64,000 nt of DNA from Marinomonas aquiplantarum (GCF_003314975.1 NZ_QNRF01000005.1:186001-250000); one strand, 5' to 3'; numbered from the stretch's first letter, positions 8,799-18,267 are shown. The notes: generated by a model not told the origin, from the sequence alone. Translations and numbers: made by a program.

Positions 8799-9449
8799 AT
8801 GCGTCCCTTTACAAAACACACAGGTTTGGCGGCTCCTTTGGATTTGGCAAACGTTGACACTGACATGATCATTCCGAAGCAGTTCTTGAAGTCCATCAAG
8901 CGCACGGGATTCGGTAAAAATTTATTTGACGAATTACGTTATGAAGACGAAGGGCAACCAGACCAATCGTGTGAACGTCGTCCATTGCGCCATGACTTTG
9001 TGTTAAATCAACCTAGATATGCTGGTGCCAGTGTTCTATTAGCGCGTCAGAACTTCGGTTGTGGTTCGAGCCGTGAACACGCGCCTTGGGCGCTGGATGA
9101 TTATGGAATTCGTTCTATTATTGCGCCAAGTTTTGCCGATATTTTTTACAATAACTGTTTTAAAAATGGTTTATTACCCATTGTTTTAGATGCAGAAGAA
9201 GTTGATCAACTGTTTGCTGAAGTCGATGCGAAAGAAGGTGCTCAAATTGACGTCGATCTTGAAAATCAAACAGTGACCTCACCATCAGGCGCTAAGTTTG
9301 AATTTGTGGTAGATCAATTTCGTAAACATTGTTTGTTGAATGGTTTGGATGATATTGGTCTAACACTACAGCAGGAAGAAAGCATTCGTCGCTATGAAGA
9401 GAAGCGAATGAATGACGCTCCTTGGTTATTTTTAAGCCGTGAACAGTAA
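8799..9449 (+). CDS. leuD: 3-isopropylmalate dehydratase small subunit
   Basis: LeuD, 216 residues, forms the swivelling domain that completes the LeuC active site. It begins with the family pattern around [20 protein letters not shown] and has the conserved [15 protein letters not shown] loop, which binds substrate. It lies 8 bases after leuC and 21 bases before leuB, so the three genes form one transcription unit. A typical ribosome site GGAGAG precedes the ATG. Confidence 0.98.
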   Translation: MRPFTKHTGLAAPLDLANVDTDMIIPKQFLKSIKRTGFGKNLFDELRYEDEGQPDQSCERRPLRHDFVLNQPRYAGASVLLARQNFGCGSSREHAPWALDDYGIRSIIAPSFADIFYNNCFKNGLLPIVLDAEEVDQLFAEVDAKEGAQIDVDLENQTVTSPSGAKFEFVVDQFRKHCLLNGLDDIGLTLQQEESIRRYEEKRMNDAPWLFLSREQ

Positions 9450-9470
9450 TTCAATTAATAAGGATTCGTA

Positions 9471-10550
9471 ATGACAAAAAAAGTATTGGTCTTGCCTGGT
9501 GACGGCATTGGTCCAGAAATCGTTGAGCAAGCTGTTCGCGTTTTAGATGCGGTTAATGATGCCTTTTCATTGGGTATTGAGCACGAAAGTGCTCTAGTAG
9601 GTGGTTCTGCATACGACGAAACGGGCTCGCCGTTACCTAAAGCAACATTAGCAAAGGCGAAAGTCGCTGATGCAATTCTACTGGGTGCTGTTGGTGGACC
9701 TAAGTGGGATGGTTTAGACATGGCTGTGCGTCCCGAAAAAGGTCTTTTAGGATTGCGTTCTAATTTAGAACTTTTTTCTAATTTGCGTCCTGCTATTTTA
9801 TACCCACAGTTGGCCGATGCTTCCAGTTTGAAGCCAGAGATTGTCGCGGGTTTGGATATCTTGATTGTACGTGAGTTAACGGGCGGTATTTATTTTGGCC
9901 AACCACGAGGCATTCGCACTTTAGAGAATGGTGAGCGTGAAGGCTTTAATACTTATGTATACAGTGAATCCGAGATTCGTCGTATTGCTCGTTCAGCATT
10001 CGAAGCGGCTCGTCAACGCGGTAAACGTGTCTGCTCCATTGATAAATCCAACGTGCTTGAAGTGACTGTCTTATGGAAAGAAGTCATGGAAGAAGTGGCC
10101 AAAGAGTATCCTGATGTCGAATTAACGCATATGTTAGTTGATAATGCTGCTATGCAGTTGGTTAAGGCGCCAAAACAGTTTGATGTAATGGTTACTGGCA
10201 ACATGTTTGGTGATATCCTTTCAGACGCTGCAGCCATGTTGACGGGTTCAATCGGTATGTTACCGTCTGCGTCTCTTAATGCAGAAGGACGAGGCATGTA
10301 TGAGCCATGCCATGGATCTGCACCAGATATTGCTGGGCAGGGCGTTGCGAATCCATTGGCAACGATTTTGTCCGTTGCTATGATGTTGCGCTATTCTTTG
10401 GCGGCTAAGCCCGCTGCAGATGCGATTGAAGCGGCCGTTAGTAAGGTTCTTGACCAAGGGTTGAGAACGTCAGACATTGCGTCTGAAGGCTGTACAACTG
10501 TTAGTACGCAAGCCATGGGTGATGCGGTACTGGCAGCATTAAAGGCTTAA
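9471..10550 (+). CDS. leuB: 3-isopropylmalate dehydrogenase
   Basis: LeuB (359 residues) oxidatively decarboxylates 3-isopropylmalate with NAD, the third step of the leucine branch. Visible signatures are LPGDGIGPE near the N-terminus, the substrate-arginine segment [15 protein letters not shown], and the metal-site region [11 protein letters not shown] followed by NMFGDILSD, the NAD/metal-binding signature of the family. It is the third gene of the leuCDB unit. The 74-base gap to asd lacks a clear terminator, so read-through into asd is likely. Confidence 0.98.
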   Translation: MTKKVLVLPGDGIGPEIVEQAVRVLDAVNDAFSLGIEHESALVGGSAYDETGSPLPKATLAKAKVADAILLGAVGGPKWDGLDMAVRPEKGLLGLRSNLELFSNLRPAILYPQLADASSLKPEIVAGLDILIVRELTGGIYFGQPRGIRTLENGEREGFNTYVYSESEIRRIARSAFEAARQRGKRVCSIDKSNVLEVTVLWKEVMEEVAKEYPDVELTHMLVDNAAMQLVKAPKQFDVMVTGNMFGDILSDAAAMLTGSIGMLPSASLNAEGRGMYEPCHGSAPDIAGQGVANPLATILSVAMMLRYSLAAKPAADAIEAAVSKVLDQGLRTSDIASEGCTTVSTQAMGDAVLAALKA

Positions 10551-10624
10551 CAATAGACCGTTAAGCATTCATTCGGGATATTGCTCTTGGTATGAGTGAC
10601 CCCACAAAAAAAAGGTAGAAAACC

Positions 10625-11743
10625 ATGTCAAAAAACACTGTAGGTTTAGTCGGTTGGCGCGGAATGGTTGGTTCCGTACTGATGCAACGTATGTTGGCTG
10701 AAAATGACTTTGATCACATTGATCCAGTTTTTTTCACCACGTCTCAAACGGGGCAGAAAGGGCCAGAAATTGGTAAAGATATTCCATTGCTTCAAGATGC
10801 GAAAGACATTGAATCTTTGAAAAAAATGGACATTATCATCACCTGTCAGGGTGGTGATTATACCAAGGAGATTTACCCTCAGTTGCGTAATGCTGGTTGG
10901 AAGGGTTACTGGATTGATGCGGCTTCTTCGTTACGTATGGACAAAGATGCCATCATCGTATTGGATCCAGTAAACCAAAATGTCATCAAACAAGGTTTGC
11001 AAGATGGCGTTAAAACCTTTGTCGGTGGTAACTGTACCGTTAGTTTGATGTTATTGGCTCTTGGTGGTCTGTTTGAAAAAGGTCATATCGAATGGATGAC
11101 CTCTATGACCTATCAGGCGGCCTCTGGTGGCGGTGCTCGCCATATGCGTGAGTTGATCAATCAGATGGGGATGTTACAAGGTACAGTCGCCAGTGAGTTG
11201 GCTGACCCAGCGAGTGCGATCCTAGACATTGACCGTAAAGTCGCAGAAAAAATGCGTTCAGCGGATATGCCTGTCGATCAATTTGGTGTGCCATTGGCTG
11301 GTAGCTTGATACCTTATATCGATGCACAGTTAGATAATGGTCAAAGTCGTGAAGAGTGGAAGGCGCAAGCTGAGACAAATAAAATTCTTGGCAACACGTC
11401 AAATATCATTCCTGTTGACGGTTTGTGTGTTCGCATTGGTGCCATGCGTTGCCATAGTCAAGCCTTTACCATCAAGCTTAACCAGGACATTCCTGTTGCA
11501 GATATTGAAGGTTTATTGGCTGAGCATAATGATTGGGTGCGTGTCGTAGCCAATGATAAGCAAGCAACAATGGAACAATTAACGCCAACAGTGGCAACCG
11601 GTACGTTAGACATTCCAGTAGGGCGTATTCGTAAACTGAACATGGGGCCTGAATACATCAGTGCTTTCTCTGTAGGGGACCAGCTATTGTGGGGAGCGGC
11701 AGAGCCACTTCGTCGCATGCTGCGAATCTTACTTGCAGACTAG
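10625..11743 (+). CDS. asd: aspartate-semialdehyde dehydrogenase
   Basis: Asd (372 residues) reduces aspartyl phosphate to aspartate semialdehyde, the branch point to lysine/diaminopimelate, threonine and methionine. It is the Gram-negative type, as judged by length and motifs. The nucleotide-binding start is [12 protein letters not shown], the catalytic cysteine lies in GGNCTVSL, and a conserved glycine-rich stretch reads [14 protein letters not shown]. It follows leuB, the order found in Pseudomonas, and ends in a strong terminator. dapA, the next lysine-pathway enzyme encoded here, lies at 53967. Confidence 0.98.
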   Translation: MSKNTVGLVGWRGMVGSVLMQRMLAENDFDHIDPVFFTTSQTGQKGPEIGKDIPLLQDAKDIESLKKMDIIITCQGGDYTKEIYPQLRNAGWKGYWIDAASSLRMDKDAIIVLDPVNQNVIKQGLQDGVKTFVGGNCTVSLMLLALGGLFEKGHIEWMTSMTYQAASGGGARHMRELINQMGMLQGTVASELADPASAILDIDRKVAEKMRSADMPVDQFGVPLAGSLIPYIDAQLDNGQSREEWKAQAETNKILGNTSNIIPVDGLCVRIGAMRCHSQAFTIKLNQDIPVADIEGLLAEHNDWVRVVANDKQATMEQLTPTVATGTLDIPVGRIRKLNMGPEYISAFSVGDQLLWGAAEPLRRMLRILLAD

Positions 11744-11760
11744 TGTGCAGACACATTGAT

Positions 11761-11793
11761 AAAAAGCACAGCCTTTGAGCTGTGCTTTTTTTT
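11761..11793 (+). terminator. rho-independent terminator after asd
   Basis: A 12-bp stem AAAAAGCACAGC / GCTGTGCTTTTT with a 6-base loop and an 8-base T-run. It closes the leuCDB-asd unit. Confidence 0.92.
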
Positions 11794-12088
11794 GCCTGTT
11801 TTTCTATGACATATCATGTTTTCATTAAAATTTAATTACATAATTTAATGGTGACTTAGCGTGGCCCTGCTACACTGAAATTATAGCGTTAGAAAATGTT
11901 CTGTTACTGGTAGAGAGGAATTCAGGTCGATGAAAAATTCACCCTTTGTCTACATGATCTTGAGCAAGTATTTACATTATTGGGATTGAAATTGGATGCA
12001 ATCGTCCATAGATTAATAATAGGAAGGCAAGAGGAGGATTAAAAATAAACAAATCAAACGTCTGACTAAAACAGAAGGAAAATGCTAT
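11794..12088 (+). other. intergenic leader region upstream of the hibernation factor gene
   Basis: 295 bases with no convincing gene. A 19-codon frame starts at the ATG at 11930, and an overlapping frame lies at 11914-12042; neither has both a good start and a recognisable product. The region is AT-rich with no clear TTGACA/TATAAT pair. It probably holds the promoter and a long leader for the HPF gene. Confidence 0.5.
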
Positions 12089-12481
12089 ATGTATACATTG
12101 AATATCAGCGGTCACCATGTCCAATCTGGTGAAGAAGTACAACAAGTAGTCAAAGAAAAAATGGATCACTTGGCGCGAATCAATAATCAGATAACCAGCA
12201 TCAAAGTGATTCTAAATACTGAAAAGCATGAGATCCATGAACTTATTGTAGAAGCCAGTGTTCACATTCCTGGCCATGACTTATTTGCAACCGTTAAGAC
12301 AGATAAGCAACTTAAACCCGCCCTAGACCTTTTAGTTGGTAAATTAGAAAAACAGTTAATTAAACACAAAGCAAAGCACTCTGGCCGACAGCATCACATC
12401 AATGCTAAGGATGTAGAAAGTCAAACAGAAAGGCAAATGCAAGCCGAATTTGACGAGCTAGTGGAACGAGAAGTGATTTAA
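12089..12481 (+). CDS. hpf: ribosome hibernation promoting factor (HPF/RaiA family)
   Basis: A 130-residue protein of the short HPF/YfiA family that binds the 30S A/P sites in stationary phase. It starts with the typical MYTLNISGHHVQSGEEVQ pattern, followed by a beta-alpha-beta core and a basic second helix (KLEKQLIKHKAKH). After about residue 110 it has a charged, low-complexity tail and no long-HPF dimerisation domain. A ribosome site AGAAGGA lies upstream. The gene stands alone rather than behind rpoN, its more usual place. HPF is more likely than RaiA given the tail, but the sub-type is inferred. Confidence 0.9.
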   Translation: MYTLNISGHHVQSGEEVQQVVKEKMDHLARINNQITSIKVILNTEKHEIHELIVEASVHIPGHDLFATVKTDKQLKPALDLLVGKLEKQLIKHKAKHSGRQHHINAKDVESQTERQMQAEFDELVEREVI

Positions 12482-12504
12482 TTAACCCATTCTAATCAGA
12501 ATGA

Positions 12505-12527
12505 GCCTCGCTTTTGCGGGGCTTTTT
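12505..12527 (+). terminator. rho-independent terminator after hpf
   Basis: A 7-bp stem GCCTCGC / GCGGGGC (one G-T pair) with a TTTT loop and a five-base T-run, 24 bases after the hpf stop. Confidence 0.85.
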
Positions 12528-12589
12528 AATGTCTATCTAATGACCTTTATGTTATATCAAATGACTCTTATCATATGCTTCTCTGTTAA

Positions 12590-12733
12590 AGTGTCTGTCG
12601 CGCCGCTAATGGTTGCTGAGTGGTGAGCATGGCGAGAGGTTAGTGTGTTGTTAAGTAAGCGATAGAGAGCTCTGTCGCAATCTGAGCCCAACCTCACAAA
12701 AAAGCCGATACTGAAGAACAGTATCGGCTTTTT
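12590..12733 (+). ncRNA. possible structured small RNA
   Basis: This stretch lies between the hpf terminator and a second strong terminator and carries nested complementarity that no gene explains. GAGGTT (12635-12640) can pair with AACCTC, enclosing an 8-bp hairpin GCGATAGA-GAGC-TCTGTCGC (12659-12678). A second copy of TCTGTCGC at 12594-12601 could pair with the same GCGATAGA arm, giving an alternative fold. The 3' end would be the terminator hairpin at 12698-12735. No good promoter was identified. The 3' hairpin may simply serve acnB on the other strand, so this remains a candidate only. Confidence 0.28.
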
Positions 12734-12735
12734 AA
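12698..12735. terminator. bidirectional terminator downstream of acnB
   Basis: A 15-bp perfect stem AAAAAGCCGATACTG / CAGTATCGGCTTTTT with a 5-base loop, A-run on one side and T-run on the other. It ends acnB on the minus strand, and any plus-strand transcript reading out of the hpf-acnB gap. Confidence 0.92.
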
Positions 12736-12768
12736 TTTGTTCATATTGAACAAATGCTTAAGATTGAC

Positions 12769-15570
12769 TTAGTTGCTGCTAACAGCAATGAGTTCTGCAG
12801 GAGCAGTCGTCATATCTTCTAGTGGTGGCGCAAAATCAGTTAGGTTGATTCCGTCTACGGCAGATAGGTACTCATCCATTGATGGGAAGCGGCCCAATAC
12901 AGCAGAAAGAACAACAAGAGGCGTAGAACCTAATAGTGACTCACCTTTCTTCTCTGAAGAGTCAGCAACAACACGGCCTTGGAATAGGCGAGTAGATGTC
13001 GCAATAACCGTATCACCTGGTTCCGCTTTCTCTTGGTTACCCATACATAGGTTACATCCAGGGCGTTCTAGGTACAGAATGTTTTCATACTTAGTACGCG
13101 CTACTGATTTCGGGTTGGTGTCGTCAAACTCAAAGCCAGCGTATTTCGCTAGTACTTCCCAATCGCCTTCCGCTTTTAACTCGTCAACGATGTTGTAAGT
13201 TGGTGCGGCAACAACAAGTGGTGCTTTAAAAGACACGCTGCCTTGTTTAGATTCAATGTTACGAAGCATTTGCGCAATGATCTGAATATCGCCTTTGTGG
13301 ACCATACAAGAACCAACGAACGCTAGGTCAACAGGTTTGTTGTGGTAGAAAGACACTGGACGGATAACATCATGAGTATAACGCTTAGACACATCATCGT
13401 TGTTTACGTCTGGGTCAGCGATCATAGGTTCAGAGATTTCATCTAGATCCACTACCACTTCAGCAAAGTATTTGGCATTGTTGTCAGGCGCTAGGGCTGG
13501 TTGTTCGCCAGACTTGATGCCTGCAATGCGCTTGTCAGCCAACGCGATCAAACCATGAAGAGTTTTTGCTTCGTTTTCCATGCCTTTGTTAATCATGATT
13601 TGAATACGGCTCTTCGCCAATTCAAGTGATTGAACAAGTGTGTCATCAGTGGAAATACAGATTGACGCTTTCGCTTTCATTTCTGCAGTCCAGTCTGTGA
13701 AAGTGAAGGCTTGGTCGGCTAGTAGCGTACCAATGTGTACTTCGATAATGCGACCTTGGAACACGTTCTCGCCGCCAAATTGCTTAAGCATTTGCGCCTG
13801 AGTGGCGTGTACCACATCACGGAAGTCCATATGGCTCTTCATGTGGCCTTTAAAAGTTACTTTGACAGAATCAGGGATTGGCATTGCTGCTTCACCTGTT
13901 GCTAGAGCAAGGGCTACCGTACCTGAGTCAGCACCGAATGCGACACCTTTAGACATACGGGTATGAGAGTCACCACCAATGATGATGGCACGGTCATCGA
14001 CAGTGATGTCATTCAATACTTTATGGATTACGTCGGTCATTGGTGGGTAAACACCTTTTGGATCACGTGCAGTGATCAAACCGAAGTTACTCATGAAGCT
14101 CATTAGCTTAGGAATGTTAGCTTGTGCCTTGCTGTCCCAAACCGATGCAGTGTGACAGCCAGATTGGTAAGCGCCGTCAACGATAGGGGAGATAACAGAC
14201 GCCGCCATAGATTCCAGCTCTTGGGCTGTCATTGGGCCAGTCGTATCCTGAGAACCAACAATATTGACTTTAACGCGAACGTCAGAGCCTGCATGTAGTG
14301 GCGTTTCTGAGTTAACGCCAACTGCATTATTGTTGAAGATTTTTTCAACAGCGGTTAAGCCTTGGCCTTCAACGGAAATTTCTTTAGATGGTGCATAAAC
14401 CTGTGGTGCTTCAATGCCTAGGGTTTCAGCTGCAAATGTTTGTAGCTTCTTACCGAAGACAACAGCGTAAGAGCCGCCAGCACGCATAAATTCAACTTTC
14501 TGTGGTGAGAACGAGTCAGAAATGTCCACTAGCTCTTTGTCGCCGTTGTACAATTTCTTCTTCTTAGTATCGATCGTAAGAACGGTACCAGTTGCAACAG
14601 AGTAAGCTTCTTCTAGAATTGGGTCGCCATTTGCATCAACAACGGTTTTGCCATTCTCATCAACTTTCTTAACCCAGTTCTTAAGATCGATACCGATACC
14701 GCCAGTTACACCAACGGTTGTTAAGAAAATTGGGGAAATGCCATTCGTACCCGCAACCACTGGTGCAAAGTTAACAAATGGTACATAAGGACTCGCTTGC
14801 TCACCGGCCCATAGGGCAACGTTGTTAACACCAGACATACGTGAAGAACCAACACCCATGGTGCCTTTTTCGGCAATCAACATGACTTTGGCGTTCGGAT
14901 GCTTCTCTTTTAACGCAACAATTTCTTGTTGAGCTTCTGGAGAGATCATGCACTTACCATGTAGTTCACGGTCAGCACGAGAGTGAGCTTGGTTGCCTGG
15001 AGACAATAAGTCAGTTGAGATATCACCTTCACCTGCAATGTAGGTAACAACTTCGATTTTCTCACTGATTTCAGGAAGCTTGGTGAAGAACTCAGCTTTC
15101 GCATAGCTTTCAAGGATTTCTTTGGCAACGGCGTTGCCAGCTTTGTAAGCGGCTTCTAAGCGCTCCATATCAGCTTCGTACAAGAAAACTTGTGTCTTCA
15201 ATACGTCAGCCGCCGCAGCCGCTATTTCAGCGTCATCCGCAAGAGCAAGGTCGATCAATGCTTCAACAGATGGTCCGCCTTTCATGTGAGAAAGGAACTC
15301 AAACGCGCGTTCTGTAGAGATTTCGGCAACAGACTCTTCACCTAGGATGATTTCTTTTAAGAATTTGGCTTTCACAACAGCGGCGCTGGTGGTGCCTGGT
15401 AGGGTGTTGTAGATGAAGAAGTTTAGAGAATCTTCTCGGTGTTCGTTTTCAGTATCTTTGATTTGAGCGATGATTTCGGACAATAATTCACCGCCGTCAA
15501 TTGGTTTCGGGTGTAACCCTTCACCCTTACGGTCTTCAATTTCTTGCAAGTATGCTTGATACAGGCTCAT
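12769..15570 (-). CDS. acnB: aconitate hydratase B, long divergent type
   Basis: Aconitase B converts citrate to isocitrate in the TCA cycle and often also hydrates 2-methyl-cis-aconitate. The cluster cysteines are visible in QSGCHTASVW and LERPGCNLCMGN, with IIGGDSHTRMSKG as the substrate motif. The protein has 933 residues against about 865 in E. coli, and the N-terminal HEAT-like and swivel domains differ strongly from the E. coli form. Its start (KGEGLHPKPIDGGELLSEII) and internal segments match, as I remember them, the AcnB type common in Bacteroidetes. Function is secure; the unusual subtype suggests ancient transfer. A ribosome site AGAGGTG precedes the ATG. Confidence 0.95.
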   Translation of the reverse strand: MSLYQAYLQEIEDRKGEGLHPKPIDGGELLSEIIAQIKDTENEHREDSLNFFIYNTLPGTTSAAVVKAKFLKEIILGEESVAEISTERAFEFLSHMKGGPSVEALIDLALADDAEIAAAAADVLKTQVFLYEADMERLEAAYKAGNAVAKEILESYAKAEFFTKLPEISEKIEVVTYIAGEGDISTDLLSPGNQAHSRADRELHGKCMISPEAQQEIVALKEKHPNAKVMLIAEKGTMGVGSSRMSGVNNVALWAGEQASPYVPFVNFAPVVAGTNGISPIFLTTVGVTGGIGIDLKNWVKKVDENGKTVVDANGDPILEEAYSVATGTVLTIDTKKKKLYNGDKELVDISDSFSPQKVEFMRAGGSYAVVFGKKLQTFAAETLGIEAPQVYAPSKEISVEGQGLTAVEKIFNNNAVGVNSETPLHAGSDVRVKVNIVGSQDTTGPMTAQELESMAASVISPIVDGAYQSGCHTASVWDSKAQANIPKLMSFMSNFGLITARDPKGVYPPMTDVIHKVLNDITVDDRAIIIGGDSHTRMSKGVAFGADSGTVALALATGEAAMPIPDSVKVTFKGHMKSHMDFRDVVHATQAQMLKQFGGENVFQGRIIEVHIGTLLADQAFTFTDWTAEMKAKASICISTDDTLVQSLELAKSRIQIMINKGMENEAKTLHGLIALADKRIAGIKSGEQPALAPDNNAKYFAEVVVDLDEISEPMIADPDVNNDDVSKRYTHDVIRPVSFYHNKPVDLAFVGSCMVHKGDIQIIAQMLRNIESKQGSVSFKAPLVVAAPTYNIVDELKAEGDWEVLAKYAGFEFDDTNPKSVARTKYENILYLERPGCNLCMGNQEKAEPGDTVIATSTRLFQGRVVADSSEKKGESLLGSTPLVVLSAVLGRFPSMDEYLSAVDGINLTDFAPPLEDMTTAPAELIAVSSN

Positions 15571-15771
15571 ATAACACCTCTGGACTTTAATTCGCGAAAA
15601 TATTACGTATTTTATAAATGGCCCGCTGCCAGACCATGAAGTAAAAACAACTCTATACGTTTGACCCTACTTATATTATAGGAAAAACCTTGGCAAGAGT
15701 GCGGCTGGACCATAACAATTTCGAATAGGTGACATTTAGTGGAATTATTCTGATTTAGCAAACACGGGTTT

Positions 15772-17502
15772 TTAGAGGGTGCGAATCACCCTCACTACAC
15801 GAAATCCCCAATTACTGGCTTTTAGATCTGGTTGCGCGCGATAGCGTGTTGCACTTCTGCCAACTCTTGGAATATCGAACCATGAGCCACCACGTAAGAC
15901 TCGATTATCACATTGATTATCCAACCAGACTTGATTGCTCGTTGGCGCGCCATCATAAGAGTCGTGGTAACAGTCTTCGATCCATTCAGCCACATTGCCG
16001 TGCATGTCGAACAAGCCCAGAGGATTGCTTGCTTGGCTGCCTACTGGGCCTGTCGAAACAGCATCCCATTGACTGCCACAGCTATCACACACACTGTAGC
16101 CTGGTTTGACTTCATTGCCGTACCAGAATGCGGTATTAGAATCGGCTCGTGCTGAGTATTCCCATTCGATTTCCGTCGGTAGTCGATACTCTTGACCTGT
16201 TTGCTCTGATAGCCATGCAGCATAGGCTTTAGCATCGTACCAACTGACATTAATCACAGGTCTTGTGCCACGACCCCAACCATTATCGGGAGGAAGAGGG
16301 CGGTCAGTGGCCTGAGCAAATTTGTCATATTGAGCGAAGGTTACTTCGTATTTACTAATGTAAAAGCCATTAGGAATATCCACTTCGTGAACTGGTTTTT
16401 CATTGTCATCTCCAAGGTGGTTTTGATCGCCCATTAAAAAAGTAGCAGGGGGGATTTTTTCGACTTTAGGAGCGGTGCCGCCTGTTTTGAGGGGCTCCTC
16501 AAGTACCTTTGGAAGTTTTTCAAAAGGAGTTTCTTGTTTTGCTATCTTAACCGGTGCTGGTTGAATTGGTGTAGTGTCTTCGCTTGGTTCTGGCCAAAAA
16601 ATCATCGCCAAGAACACGCTGGCAACGGTTGCGCTACTTATCGCAAGCCATTTTTTATTGACCTTTTTTGCCTGACGTCGGATGAAGGTTTTGAATGCCG
16701 ACTCCCCTTGAGTGTCCGGTTTGTAGAGATTTGCGCGAATCAGACGTATGACTTCAGTGAGGTTTTTCGGTCTGGCTTGTTCGTTTTCACGAGCCCATTT
16801 GAGTAGCTTTTGCCAAGTGTTGTCACTTAACAGTGGGTGTGACTCTGGCAGCTCGGATGAGATGTTTTTATCCAGTATGGATTCGCCCAACAATGCTGCC
16901 ATTAAAAGGCGCATAAAAGCGTATCGATCGGCAGCGGGAGATTTCTTTTGGTCTTGTTTGCGGTATTCCGGTGGAATAAAGCGAGCATCCATGTCTTTGT
17001 CGTCGATTTGTTGCATCCAGTTGTGTGCGCCAAATCCTGTCATAATGCCAATACCATTGACGACTTGCACAGATGATAGGTCAAGATGGCCGTGAAACAA
17101 GTTATTGTTGTGAGCTTGATCCAATGCTTTGGCGATACCATCTAATAAGCCGATCACTACATTCAGTGGTGCTCCTTCAGGGTACTTGCCTAAAAAACTG
17201 TAAAGGTTTTCACCGCCACAGACCGCTGAACAAGAGAATACCCATAGGTTTGAATAGAAAGGAGGGTAGTTCGGCGTGATCGCAGGGTGTTTTATACTGG
17301 TGTATTTGCGAGCGTTTTGTAAGAAGTCTTCTACCTTGCCTTTGTCTGACTGATAAAAACGTAGTACAAATGGGCGCCCGCCCTGATCTGCCATCCAAGT
17401 GGTTTTCTGGCTATCCATAGGGTAGTTCAAAATGTAAGGGTCTAGCTCGACGCCAACATGTTGGCCGATTTTTAATTTTGTAGGTTGATAAAATTCATTC
17501 AT
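15772..17502 (-). CDS. membrane protein: pseudokinase domain fused to an FGE/SUMF1-like domain
   Basis: From the ATG at 17502 the protein has 576 residues. Residues 15-250 read as a Ser/Thr-kinase fold: APE-like IPPEY and the helix with AADRYAFMRLL are kept. The catalytic residues are lost: VAIK Lys is Arg (FVLRFY, residue 48), the HRD Asp is His (HGHLDL), and DFG reads GFG. A single transmembrane helix (about 285-303) and a proline-rich linker follow. Residues 350-576 form a formylglycine-enzyme-like domain (RLPTEIEWEYSAR, DMHGNVAEWIED, RGGSW), but the two catalytic cysteines after RGGSW are absent. It probably acts as a sensor or scaffold, with the FGE-like part in the periplasm. A TTG 18 bases upstream is an alternative start. 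Confidence 0.82.
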   Translation of the reverse strand: MNEFYQPTKLKIGQHVGVELDPYILNYPMDSQKTTWMADQGGRPFVLRFYQSDKGKVEDFLQNARKYTSIKHPAITPNYPPFYSNLWVFSCSAVCGGENLYSFLGKYPEGAPLNVVIGLLDGIAKALDQAHNNNLFHGHLDLSSVQVVNGIGIMTGFGAHNWMQQIDDKDMDARFIPPEYRKQDQKKSPAADRYAFMRLLMAALLGESILDKNISSELPESHPLLSDNTWQKLLKWARENEQARPKNLTEVIRLIRANLYKPDTQGESAFKTFIRRQAKKVNKKWLAISSATVASVFLAMIFWPEPSEDTTPIQPAPVKIAKQETPFEKLPKVLEEPLKTGGTAPKVEKIPPATFLMGDQNHLGDDNEKPVHEVDIPNGFYISKYEVTFAQYDKFAQATDRPLPPDNGWGRGTRPVINVSWYDAKAYAAWLSEQTGQEYRLPTEIEWEYSARADSNTAFWYGNEVKPGYSVCDSCGSQWDAVSTGPVGSQASNPLGLFDMHGNVAEWIEDCYHDSYDGAPTSNQVWLDNQCDNRVLRGGSWFDIPRVGRSATRYRAQPDLKASNWGFRVVRVIRTL

Positions 17503-17552
17503 TACGAAATTGATTTCCAAATCAAGACGTTGCTGCCTAAATGGCGAATACC

Positions 17553-17567
17553 TAGTATAATCTCGTT
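17553..17567 (+). promoter_or_regulatory. -10 region of the miaE promoter; repeated before the next gene
   Basis: Contains TATAAT at 17556-17561, 29 bases before the miaE ATG, without a strong -35. The 15-base motif TAGTATAATCTCGTT recurs with one change (TAGTGTAATCTCGTT) at 18268-18282, just upstream of the following gene. Confidence 0.45.
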
Positions 17568-17590
17568 TTTTAACACAAAAAGGTAGACTA

Positions 17591-18202
17591 ATGTTATCCG
17601 CGTACCCTGAGCTTGTTGCGTTTCTTCCATGCCAATCCCCTGAAGCTTGGGTGAACTGGGCCTTAGAAAACCAAAGCTTACTTTTAAATGATCATGCTCA
17701 TTGTGAGAAAAAAGCGGCTTCAACGGCCATGAGCTTAATGTATCGCTATGTGGATCGCGATAATCTTTTGCATAAAATGTCTCGATTAGCTCGTGAAGAG
17801 CTATTGCATTTTGAACAAGTTCATAAGCTCATGCGAAAGCGTGACGTGGCTTATGAGCATTTAACCGCATCACGTTATGCCGATGGTCTACGTAAGCATA
17901 TTCGGACTCACGAACCCGCTCGTTTGGTTGACACTTTGATCATAGGCGCCTTCGTGGAAGCCCGTTCTTGTGAGCGTTTCGCAGCACTCGCCCCGCACCT
18001 AGATGAGGAATTGTCTAAGTTCTATATTTCCTTGCTGAAATCTGAAGCGCGTCATTTTGAAGACTATCTTGCCTTGGCAGAAGAATATGCGAATGAATCC
18101 ATTGATGAGCGAGTCGCGTTTTTCCGTGAGTTGGAGCATCAATTGATTACCGAACCTGATCTTGAGTTTCGTGTGCACAGTGGACCGCCAAGTGGCGCGT
18201 AA
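17591..18202 (+). CDS. miaE: tRNA 2-methylthio-N6-isopentenyladenosine-37 hydroxylase
   Basis: MiaE is a non-haem di-iron monooxygenase that hydroxylates the isopentenyl group of ms2i6A37 in tRNA, an oxygen-dependent step. The ferritin-like helical bundle carries the iron ligand motifs HCEKKA (near residue 37), EELLHFEQV (near 75), EARSCERF and EARHFEDY. The length of 203 residues matches the short Pseudomonas-type MiaE rather than the longer Salmonella protein. It is divergent from the pseudokinase gene, and a further short gene follows. A ribosome site AAAAGG lies upstream. Confidence 0.95.
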   Translation: MLSAYPELVAFLPCQSPEAWVNWALENQSLLLNDHAHCEKKAASTAMSLMYRYVDRDNLLHKMSRLAREELLHFEQVHKLMRKRDVAYEHLTASRYADGLRKHIRTHEPARLVDTLIIGAFVEARSCERFAALAPHLDEELSKFYISLLKSEARHFEDYLALAEEYANESIDERVAFFRELEHQLITEPDLEFRVHSGPPSGA

Positions 18203-18267
18203 ATTACAAATTAGCACAAAGCCATTTCGGTTTTTAACATTGGTAAGGAAGTGAACTGCTAAACTCA

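Noticed and set aside
11860..11885. TGGCCC-TGC resembling a sigma-54 promoter upstream of the hpf gene
   Set aside because: The GG to GC spacing is not the required 10 bases, and no TTGC element follows.
11914..12042. Short open frames in the leader of the hibernation factor gene, one reading plausibly as a 38-residue peptide
   Set aside because: The longer frame has no ATG, GTG or TTG start with a ribosome site after its upstream stop, and the 19-codon ATG frame has no recognisable product. Left as intergenic.
12610..12640. GGTGAGCATGG resembles a conserved stretch of 6S RNA
   Set aside because: The match is short, the long irregular hairpin of 6S RNA cannot be drawn, and the neighbours are not the usual ssrS neighbours. 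Kept only as an unnamed structured candidate.
12773..13198. 141-codon open frame antisense to the 3' end of acnB
   Set aside because: Fully inside the well-conserved acnB C-terminus, and its composition is that of a complementary-strand shadow.
15650..15690. TTGACC with TATAGG on the plus strand upstream of acnB
   Set aside because: The spacing is 11 bases, too short for a sigma-70 promoter, and the direction is opposite to both flanking genes.
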